Below are positions 34,567-41,015 of a stretch of 64,000 bases of DNA, piece by piece. The stretch is taken from assembly GCA_030748415.1 (NCBI GenBank), contig JASMMA010000001.1, forward strand, positions 124,001 to 188,000, in the 5' to 3' direction. Position numbers and translations under genes: made by a program. Under the pieces are notes generated by a model, which saw only the letters and a list, made by a program, of their open reading frames with translations, was not told the DNA's origin and ran no database searches. The DNA is from Planctomycetota bacterium (lineage in GTDB: Bacteria > Planctomycetota > UBA1135). Each line of letters starts with the position of its first letter. The stretch's first letter is position 1.

Positions 34567-37383
34567 TTAAGGCGCATACTTTTCGAGTAAATGGCTGAGT
34601 GCTGGGTTCCTAGAAGAGAGCCGAGCTGGCAATATTGCAGCGGCATCAGGGTCTTTCTGAAGATAAGCCTCAAGAGAAATGCTCTCAGGTTGAAGAAGCT
34701 GATTGCAAACAGCAATTCCAATTCGGGGCTCTCGCTGAACCGCATCAATGGCTCCGGAGCGTTGTATAGAGTTCTGAAATGCGCTTATTGCCTCTGAGTA
34801 CTTGCCGCCGGCAATGAGGGACCAACCAAGGTAAGAGTGGAATCGGCGATCTTGTTTCCAACGAAAGAGTGCCCGTTGGACCAATGAAAAAAGCTCGCTA
34901 CTATCGTCATGTAGCATGAGACGAGTTTGGATTTTGTCTAGAACTAGGCCCGAGTTTGTCCAGAATAATGGGGAGATGGAGGTAGAGCTTTGTTTTTCGA
35001 CCCTTCGATTGGAAGATAGGGGCTCAGTGACCGACAGTATTTGTTTTGAGAGAGCGGCTGATTTTGGAAGAGTGGCATCGTGAGTCGCTAAGACCCATAG
35101 CCGGTCCGGGTGATAGTTGTGCTGACCCGAGTTTGCTTCCAGCGCAGAGGCTAGAGCATCGTCAGCCCATTTATTGTGTTGAGCAAGTGCATTCAAAGAG
35201 TGCAAGAAAGTGCTTTCCTGTGTGCGCAAACGGGCAATAGAAAAGGCTGTGTTTCCAGGCAAGGGTCTCGGTGCTGGGTTGTTGAGCAATGAGAGGCACT
35301 CCTCAAGCAAAAGGGGGAGGTCTTTCGGGAGGGGATTAGCGGCTTGGCCTCGAAGGCGGGCCTTTGTGAGTACTTCGGCATCTCTGTTGGATTCTTGCTG
35401 GTGAGAAATGCGAAGGCACTCATCTCTGAGAATCCCTGTGTCATGGCTTAGAAGTTGGGTCACGAGGAAAGCAGAAGATGTTGGAGAAAGCCTTTGGTCT
35501 TCAAAGTCTTGCAAGAGCCCCACACAAACTTCTTGAGATTGGGGCAAGGCCTCTGCAAGTGATTTTGCAATCAAGCGAGCAAGGCCCTGGTTTGGCTTGG
35601 GGGCTCGGAGCCAGTCGGCCCAAGTTTCAAACTCAGATGGTTGAGGAGACTTTGCGAGCAGAGTCGCGGCAACTACTTGGAAGTTAGGAGAGAAATCAGA
35701 GAATCGATGATAGATATGTCGGCGCGCGGACTGCTCCATGGAAATCAAAGCCGCGGCGGTGATGTCTTGCAGGGAAAGTGGTAAAGAATCCTTGAGTGCC
35801 CACCAAGAGCGAAACAAGGGTTTAGCTTTCTCTTCGGTTAGGAGAAGGCCCGCCCAATCAACTACCTTTGGGTGGGAAAGAGCGTCTGGAGTTTGAAGCC
35901 AATCGACAAAAACAAGAAGAGCCTCATCAGAACCGAGAGCAATCAAGTTGCTAAGAAGGTGGTCTCGAACATGTGGATATTGTTCTTCCTTGAGTCGGCT
36001 TTCATAAAATTCGGCCACCTCTTTAGGAGAAAGAACTGTTGATAAGATTCGTCTTCCGAGGAACTGGGATTTCGGGCCGCTTCCTTTGGTGTACTCCTTA
36101 TAAATACTCAGTAAGTCCTCAGTGGGTTCAACCTTCCAGGCGGCTTCAGCCACAAGGAAGGCCGTAGCAGTTGACTGAAGAGAGGGAAGTTTAGGGAGGA
36201 AGCGCATCCTTTCCTCGTGTGTGCCATGTTTGCACAAAATAAGGGCTGCGTAACCAGCAGCTTGCGGTGGAATATGAACAATGCGCTTTCGGAATGCTTC
36301 CAAAACTTCTTGGCTTACCCAGGGGACCATGCCGATTGAGAGAGCATTCAAGATGGCTTCATCTTGGCTTTCTTGAAGCAAAGAAAGGAGGCGAGGTGCC
36401 CAAATATTCCCCTCGCTTCTGAGAAGTTTCAGGATGCATTGAGTTCTTAAACTAGAATCCAGCTCCGTATCTTGCGCCCACTTGAAGAGGGTAGAGTTTG
36501 AAATGGAAGACGGAGCTTGATGAATCAGAAAACGAGTCCCTTCGGAGTCAATAGTTCGGTTTGGCCCCAAATCTAGGGCTTGGGCGTTGAGAGCCCAAGC
36601 GTGGCGGTCGAGGGCAGCCCACAAAGCTTGGTGGGATGGGTTTGTTGATTCCGAAGGGGCCAGGTGCTGCCACCAAGAAGCAGTCCAATGTGCGGCCTTT
36701 TCTTTTTCAAGACCCTGGTCAAGAAGCAAGGCTTGGAAAAGGAATCGATCCAAAGGTGCCCAAGATTCAATCGTTACTTCTAGAAGAGAGGCGAGCTCCG
36801 TTTCGGGAAGAGCTTTCGCAAGAAGAGAATTAAGGTAATCAGTTCGGAGGCCCTTTTGGTTTTGAAGAATCCAGGCGACTCCATGGAGGGGCGGTTTTCC
36901 TTCTTGGATTTGGGTGCGGAGAACCAGAATGGACTCCTTTGTCGGTGGAGGGAATGAAGGGCGTGCGTATAAACCTGAAGCCCAAGAAGTTTGAGTAGCA
37001 GCCGAAAAAACGCCCTTATCCGTTGTGGAGACAAGTAAGTCTGCTAAAGCGTAAGCAGGAACAAAATTGGGAGAGAGAAACCCAGAAAGGAGAGCAGCTT
37101 CCTTTTGAAGTTGGGGGTCCGAATGGAGGAGGCACCGTTCTAAAAGTTTTGCATGTTCCGGCGTGTTCGGAAAGGCGCGAGAGCTTGCATGGAGAAGAGA
37201 GACCTTGTCTTGAATGTTGCTCGATTCCCAAGAGGAATTGAGGAGTTCAGAAATATTTTCGCCTGCATCATGTTGAGCGTTCAGCTCCAGAGCGAGCGAT
37301 GGGATCGAACGGCTTGGGGATTGCTCCTGAAGAGGAAGCAAGAAAGGGAAAGAAAGAAAGGAGGAGAAAAGGAGAGGAGTCAT
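34567..37383 (-). CDS. Large secreted helical repeat (HEAT-like) protein
   Basis: 938 aa. A hydrophobic leader (about 1-18, 'LLFSSFLSFPFLLPLQ') precedes an essentially all-helical sequence of Leu/Ala-rich repeats. The last ~130 residues contain a TPR-like unit ('HSYLGWSLIAGGKYSEAISA'). No enzyme motif is visible. Its ATG overlaps the stop of the nucleotidyltransferase gene by 4 nt, making it the fourth gene in a coupled set after ThiF-like, desulfurase-like and nucleotidyltransferase genes, an unexpected partnership for an exported solenoid. A scaffold role is inferred only from fold type. Confidence 0.65.
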   Translation of the reverse strand: MTPLLFSSFLSFPFLLPLQEQSPSRSIPSLALELNAQHDAGENISELLNSSWESSNIQDKVSLLHASSRAFPNTPEHAKLLERCLLHSDPQLQKEAALLSGFLSPNFVPAYALADLLVSTTDKGVFSAATQTSWASGLYARPSFPPPTKESILVLRTQIQEGKPPLHGVAWILQNQKGLRTDYLNSLLAKALPETELASLLEVTIESWAPLDRFLFQALLLDQGLEKEKAAHWTASWWQHLAPSESTNPSHQALWAALDRHAWALNAQALDLGPNRTIDSEGTRFLIHQAPSSISNSTLFKWAQDTELDSSLRTQCILKLLRSEGNIWAPRLLSLLQESQDEAILNALSIGMVPWVSQEVLEAFRKRIVHIPPQAAGYAALILCKHGTHEERMRFLPKLPSLQSTATAFLVAEAAWKVEPTEDLLSIYKEYTKGSGPKSQFLGRRILSTVLSPKEVAEFYESRLKEEQYPHVRDHLLSNLIALGSDEALLVFVDWLQTPDALSHPKVVDWAGLLLTEEKAKPLFRSWWALKDSLPLSLQDITAAALISMEQSARRHIYHRFSDFSPNFQVVAATLLAKSPQPSEFETWADWLRAPKPNQGLARLIAKSLAEALPQSQEVCVGLLQDFEDQRLSPTSSAFLVTQLLSHDTGILRDECLRISHQQESNRDAEVLTKARLRGQAANPLPKDLPLLLEECLSLLNNPAPRPLPGNTAFSIARLRTQESTFLHSLNALAQHNKWADDALASALEANSGQHNYHPDRLWVLATHDATLPKSAALSKQILSVTEPLSSNRRVEKQSSTSISPLFWTNSGLVLDKIQTRLMLHDDSSELFSLVQRALFRWKQDRRFHSYLGWSLIAGGKYSEAISAFQNSIQRSGAIDAVQREPRIGIAVCNQLLQPESISLEAYLQKDPDAAAILPARLSSRNPALSHLLEKYAP

Positions 37384-38021
37384 GAAGAAGTGCGAAGCAA
37401 TGATTCCAGGAGTTGGAGTTGTTCGGGAGTGTCCACATCTAGGAATGGACCCGGATCCCCCGCAAGTGGGACATTCAGGAGGAACTCAGAGTTTTCGTGC
37501 ACTAAATCCCTCAAGGACTGACCAGGGGCGAACTTCCGAAGTGTAGAAAGGCGTTCTTTAGGAACCAAAAGTGGGTGCCCGCCGCGGCCGCCAGGGGTGA
37601 CCAAGCGGGCAAGTGTCTTTGCCGGTTCAGGGGCGGTTTTCCAGGCTTTGAGGAGTTGAGTGATGGCGTGGGGCGAAAGGAGAGGGATATCGCAAGGGTG
37701 AATCAAGCAGGCCTCAACCGTGGAGGGGAGCGCGTCGAGTGCGAGAAGGATGGAGCCAGTTCGGCCTGCTTTCGGATTGGGGTTGAGAATTATCTGGTCG
37801 GCTTCCAGTACAGGTTTTTGCTTCAGGGCGGCCTGGGATTCGTTCGAGAGCACAACGATGACATGGTCGGCTCCGCCTTGGCGAAGGGTGCGCACGAGGC
37901 GGGGGAGGACCCATTTCCCATTCAACTCAAGTGCTGCCTTGGGGTAGCCCAGTCTGGTCCCCGAGCCGGCCGCTAGTAAGATCCCACCTACCTGAGTTTG
38001 CTTAGGATTACTGGAGGGCAT
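37380..38021 (-). CDS. MobA/MocA-like nucleotidyltransferase
   Basis: 213 aa, near the family length of ~200. The nucleotide-binding signature 'GGILLAAGSGTRLGYPKAAL' (about 12-31) is complete, with the Gly-rich loop and Lys. 'CLIHPCDIPLLSPHAI' (about 104-119) supplies the metal-binding Asp region, and 'GRGGHPLLVPKE' matches the later conserved motif of molybdenum-cofactor cytidylyl/guanylyl transferases. The likely reaction joins NTP to a molybdopterin or, less likely, to a sugar or alditol phosphate. It overlaps the upstream desulfurase-like gene by 14 nt and the downstream gene by 4 nt. With ThiF-like and desulfurase-like neighbours, a molybdenum-cofactor role is favoured but not proved. 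Confidence 0.78.
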   Translation of the reverse strand: MPSSNPKQTQVGGILLAAGSGTRLGYPKAALELNGKWVLPRLVRTLRQGGADHVIVVLSNESQAALKQKPVLEADQIILNPNPKAGRTGSILLALDALPSTVEACLIHPCDIPLLSPHAITQLLKAWKTAPEPAKTLARLVTPGGRGGHPLLVPKERLSTLRKFAPGQSLRDLVHENSEFLLNVPLAGDPGPFLDVDTPEQLQLLESLLRTSS

Positions 38022-39159
38022 CGAAGGCCAACTCTAAGCCAGTTTGGACGCGGGAGAAATTTTCCGCTGTGGCGTTCAGTGGAGGACTCAGGCGGAGGAT
38101 GCCGTTGGGTACCTGGAGGTCCTCGCATGTGCTTGCTGAACAAAGCAAACCAGAACGCGTTTGGATTCCTGTTTGTTCCAACCAAGCTTCCAAAAGATGA
38201 GCGGCGATTCTGTCGTGCGAAAAGGAAAGAATCGGGAGCCGTTTTTCCCAAGTTTGCGGCTCCTGCGGGAAGGGGCAAATGTTAGCTTGGCTTCGAAGCC
38301 AAGACTCTAGCTGGGATAAGTGTGCCTGAACCGGAGAGAGTTCAGCAGGGTGTTGCGCTCTCCAATCCACGGCCGCGCCCAAACCGAATGCTCCTGGAAT
38401 ATTGGGAGTTCCAGCTTCGAGTTTTTCTGGGTAGCAAAGGGGCATGGTACGGAGATGTCCCTGGCTACCTGTTCCTCCGTGCAGAAGAGGTTGGGGATCC
38501 ACATCGGTACCAACGAAAAGAAGCCCAATCCCCATCGGCCCATGAAGGCCCTTGTGAGCCGGAACTCCAGCAAGGGAGATTCCCCACTCGTCCAGCTGAA
38601 TCGGCAAATACCCCGCACCCTGGGCAAGGTCTGCAATCACTTTAGCCCCGTGTTTTTTTGCAAGAGTTGCTGCTTCTGCAAGAGGTTGAACCGTTCCCAA
38701 AACATTACTCGCCCAAGTGAGGACCAGCCAATCAATGGAATGGTTTTGAAAAAAGTTATCCAAAATGTCGAGCGGGATACGACCCGACGCATCGAAGGGT
38801 GCTTCAAGAATTTGAACCCCCTGCTTGCGAAGAAATTCCAGCGGCCGGAGAACGGAGTTGTGTTCGAGGCGGCTTGTGAGAACCGTTTGCCCAGGTTGAA
38901 TGCAACCCTGAAGGGCAAGGTTCATGGAAGCTGTAAGACCCGAACTAAAGATGACTCTTTCAGGATGTCCAAAGCCAAAGTAATCTGCGGCTTTTCGCCG
39001 AATCTCGTTTAAACGAAGATTTGTTCGCTCACCGAGGGAACCTCGGCCCGGTTGAGGGCTTTCCAATCCTTCCAGCATTGCTTCGGATACACCAGGAGCT
39101 GGTGCACCACAAGTGGCGGCTCGGTTCCAGTTCAATCTGGGCTGGAGAGGCCTGTTCAT
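38008..39159 (-). CDS. Class V aminotransferase, cysteine desulfurase/selenocysteine lyase-like
   Basis: 383 aa. Fold type I PLP enzyme of the SufS/CsdA group: 'NRAATCGAPAPGVSEAM' near the start, 'LEHNSVLRPLEFL' (His stacking on PLP), 'VIADLAQGAGYLP' (PLP Asp/Gln), and 'GVPAHKGLHGPMGIGLLFVG' with the Schiff-base Lys. 'TRSGLLCSASTCEDL' near residue 345 places a Cys where desulfurases carry the sulfur-accepting Cys. It would release S or Se from (seleno)cysteine. Overlaps both neighbours (4 nt with ThiF-like, 14 nt with the nucleotidyltransferase). It could feed sulfur to the ThiF-like enzyme or selenium to the pathway seen elsewhere in the window. Confidence 0.82.
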   Translation of the reverse strand: MNRPLQPRLNWNRAATCGAPAPGVSEAMLEGLESPQPGRGSLGERTNLRLNEIRRKAADYFGFGHPERVIFSSGLTASMNLALQGCIQPGQTVLTSRLEHNSVLRPLEFLRKQGVQILEAPFDASGRIPLDILDNFFQNHSIDWLVLTWASNVLGTVQPLAEAATLAKKHGAKVIADLAQGAGYLPIQLDEWGISLAGVPAHKGLHGPMGIGLLFVGTDVDPQPLLHGGTGSQGHLRTMPLCYPEKLEAGTPNIPGAFGLGAAVDWRAQHPAELSPVQAHLSQLESWLRSQANICPFPQEPQTWEKRLPILSFSHDRIAAHLLEAWLEQTGIQTRSGLLCSASTCEDLQVPNGILRLSPPLNATAENFSRVQTGLELAFDALQ

Positions 39160-40187
39160 GCAGACAAACCAAGAGTACGAGCAACGATTGAGCGGGCGCG
39201 ACCTAAGTCTTCCGTGCCCCGAACGAGAGTCCGGCCATCTGCAAAGCAGAAAATTTCCAAATCACCCGATTCAAAACGCAGGAGCTGAGGAGTCAACGAC
39301 AAGTTCTCCACTTTAGCTTTCAGGGTTTTTGAGATGGCTTGCAGGTCTAAGGGAGAGGTTGAAAAGGAGGGGAGTTGAACGGTGCCCCCGCCGCACAAGG
39401 TTTGGGCTACAGGGGACCCCGCCTGCTTAAGGTATTGGAAATCTCTTTTTTGGCAACAAGGACAATCGGGGTCGATTTTGGAGTGAACGCCTCGCGCTTC
39501 GTTTTCCCAAGAATCAAAATATCGGTAACCCGGGAAAATCGAATCTTTGTCACCTACGATGAGCTTGATGGCCTCGGTGACGGCAGTTGCAGCAATGAGG
39601 GAGATTGTGGAACCCAACACGCCAGCGGTTCGGCAGGTTGGAGCCTCACCAGGTTGGGGAGGGGTGAGCCATGTGCAACGAAGGCAAGCCTCGCCAGGCA
39701 GAACAGCACCCGTCATGCCGTAAGTATCAACGGCACCGGCGTAAATCAAAGGTATGGATTCACGAACACACCAATCGTTCAATAAATAACGAACGGCAAA
39801 GTTGTCTGAACCGTCCATGACCACCGTGATTCCATTGAGGTGGTCCTGAATGTTGCCAGCGTGAAGGTCAATCGCCTGAGGTATCAATTCAATTTGGCTG
39901 TTAATCTGCCGCAATCGATGGGCGGCCGCATGAGCTTTGCTGAGTGCTAGTTCCGCATCGGATTCTGAAAAGAGGCATTGCCTTTGGAGGTTGGACCACT
40001 CGACGATGTCTCGGTCCAGCAAAAAGATTTTGCCCACCCCAGCACGAGTCAAGAGCTCAGCTTCGGCGCAACCGAGAGCACCAACCCCAACGACGGCCAC
40101 GGAAGCAGAGGCGAGAGCATTCTGCCCTGAATCTCCGATTCGAGAAAGACCCGATTGTCGGAGGTAACGGTCTTGGCGGCCACTCAT
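39156..40187 (-). CDS. ThiF/MoeB/HesA-family adenylyltransferase with C-terminal extension
   Basis: 343 aa. The E1-like fold has 'RYLRQSGLSRIG', the ATP-binding 'VAVVGVGALGCAEAELL' (about 31-47), 'DRDIVEWSNLQRQCLF' and 'DGSDNFAVRYLLN'. Two Cys pairs (CLRC near 178, CPCC near 249) would bind the structural zinc. A C-terminal ~95-residue extension with 'QTLCGGGTVQLPS' resembles the tail of ThiF-type proteins in some other bacteria; it is not a rhodanese domain. Such enzymes adenylate a ubiquitin-like sulfur carrier (MoaD, ThiS) before sulfur transfer; no carrier gene is adjacent. It starts only 13 nt after tRNA-Leu and leads the operon with the desulfurase-like and nucleotidyltransferase genes. 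Confidence 0.85.
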   Translation of the reverse strand: MSGRQDRYLRQSGLSRIGDSGQNALASASVAVVGVGALGCAEAELLTRAGVGKIFLLDRDIVEWSNLQRQCLFSESDAELALSKAHAAAHRLRQINSQIELIPQAIDLHAGNIQDHLNGITVVMDGSDNFAVRYLLNDWCVRESIPLIYAGAVDTYGMTGAVLPGEACLRCTWLTPPQPGEAPTCRTAGVLGSTISLIAATAVTEAIKLIVGDKDSIFPGYRYFDSWENEARGVHSKIDPDCPCCQKRDFQYLKQAGSPVAQTLCGGGTVQLPSFSTSPLDLQAISKTLKAKVENLSLTPQLLRFESGDLEIFCFADGRTLVRGTEDLGRARSIVARTLGLSA

Positions 40188-40200
40188 GGTCAGGTTGAAT

Positions 40201-40285
40201 TGGTGCGAGAGGGGGGACTTGAACCCCCACAGGTTTCCCTACTAGATCCTAAATCTAGCGCGTCTGCCAATTCCGCCACTCTCGC
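40201..40285 (-). tRNA. tRNA-Leu (anticodon TAG)
   Basis: 85 nt with encoded CCA (40201-40203). Acceptor GCGAGAG/CTCTCGC, A discriminator, class II variable arm, anticodon stem CTAGA/TCTAG with loop TTTAGGA and T loop TTCAAGT. Only 13 nt separate its 3' end from the ThiF-like start codon on the same strand. Confidence 0.96.
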
Positions 40286-40296
40286 ATTTTAAAGAA

Positions 40297-40374
40297 TGGG
40301 GTGGGTAACGGGACTTGAACCCGCGACCCCCAGAATCACAATCTGGTGCTCTAACCAACTGAGCTACACCCACC
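40297..40374 (-). tRNA. tRNA-His (anticodon GTG)
   Basis: About 78 nt with encoded CCA (40297-40299). Acceptor GTGGGTG/TACCCAC with a further G at position -1 opposite a C discriminator, the identity element of tRNA-His. Anticodon stem CCAGA/TCTGG with loop TTGTGAT. It precedes tRNA-Leu by 11 nt in the same direction. Confidence 0.96.
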
Positions 40375-40423
40375 ACACGGGGCGAGGAGTTTAGCCGCGC
40401 CGAAGAGGATTGGAAAGAGCTAG

Positions 40424-40588
40424 GACTCTGACCTAATTGGCTGGGTCACCACCTTGGCTAACTCCTGCCCAGAAAAATATTTAGGTCTCTTTTTAGGCCC
40501 GGGCCAGGCCATGGCCCTAAGAACTGCCTAGCCTCTTTTCAGTAAATAGCTTACGAGGGAAGGTGGCCCACCCGATTAGGTCAGTGTC
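40424..40588. repeat. Inverted-repeat element (copy 1) between tRNA-Arg and tRNA-His
   Basis: About 165 bp bounded by imperfect inverted arms: left GACTCTGACCTAATTGGC... (from 40424) and right ending ...GATTAGGTCAGTGTC (to 40588); 23 of the outer 27 positions pair. The match extends a few bases further out on the right (CTTGGAC-type end to ~40594), up to the 3' end of tRNA-Arg. The interior is itself self-complementary in part (GGCCATGGCC). A second copy is at 50167-50330. No coding frame is seen in it and no target duplication is clear. Non-autonomous mobile element or structured RNA/DNA signal; see findings. Confidence 0.8.
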
Positions 40589-40594
40589 CAAGGG

Positions 40595-40671
40595 TGGCGC
40601 GCCCGTAGGGACTTGAACCCCAAACCTGCTGATTAGAAGTCAGCTGCTCTATCCAGTTGAGCTACGGGCGC
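40595..40671 (-). tRNA. tRNA-Arg (anticodon TCT)
   Basis: 77 nt with encoded CCA (40595-40597). Acceptor GCGCCCG/CGGGCGC, G discriminator, D arm with GCTCAACTGGATAGAGC, anticodon stem CTGAC/ATCAG-type with loop CTTCTAA, T loop TTCAAGT. The inverted-repeat element begins about 6 nt from its 3' end. Confidence 0.95.
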
Positions 40672-40731
40672 TCGGGCGCACAGGATATCCGCTCCTTTTC
40701 TTGATTGAGAAGCATCCGGTTAGATTCATGC

Positions 40732-40992
40732 ATGCCCTGGAGCCTTTACATCCTCCTCTCCTCCGATGGTGAGTCTACTTATGTCGGGGTGAGCACCGAT
40801 GTGAATCGCCGGATTCGAGCACACAACGGAGAAATCGCCGGAGGGGCGAAGCGGACCCGAGCCGGCCGGCCTTGGAGCGTGGCTGCGGTGGTGGGGCCAT
40901 TTCCAGACCGAGCTGCCGCCCAGGCAGCGGAATATGAGGTGAAACGGCTTCGCGGACAGGAACGATTGAGTTGGGCAAAAAACCAAAGCTAG
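40732..40992 (+). CDS. GIY-YIG nuclease superfamily protein (YhbQ/UPF0213-like)
   Basis: 86 aa from ATG 40732 (an ATG at 40705 would add nine residues). The GIY-YIG domain is complete: 'WSLYILLSSDGESTYVGVST' (the GIY and YVG strands), 'DVNRRIRAHN' with the catalytic Arg, and Glu in 'AAEYEVKRL'. Small stand-alone proteins of this type act on DNA ends or remain uncharacterised. It is divergent from the tRNA cluster and ends 23 nt before pepN. Confidence 0.85.
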   Translation: MPWSLYILLSSDGESTYVGVSTDVNRRIRAHNGEIAGGAKRTRAGRPWSVAAVVGPFPDRAAAQAAEYEVKRLRGQERLSWAKNQS

Positions 40993-41015
40993 CCCATTGG
41001 GGCTAGAATCCCCCC

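Noticed and set aside
38320-39012. 230-codon open frame on the plus strand
   Set aside because: It is antisense to the desulfurase-like gene, whose motifs are clear; the plus-strand product has no recognisable domain and is a by-product of codon bias.
39156-40187. Defence-type (Bil/CBASS-like) reading of the ThiF-like operon
   Set aside because: Those systems pair E1 proteins with E2, ubiquitin-like and JAB proteins or nucleotide cyclases, none of which is present; desulfurase-like and MobA-like neighbours point to cofactor metabolism.
40420-40594. Target-site duplication flanking the inverted-repeat element
   Set aside because: Flanks of both copies (CTAG/CAAG and CTTG/TTAG) look like further imperfect arm pairing, not a direct duplication.
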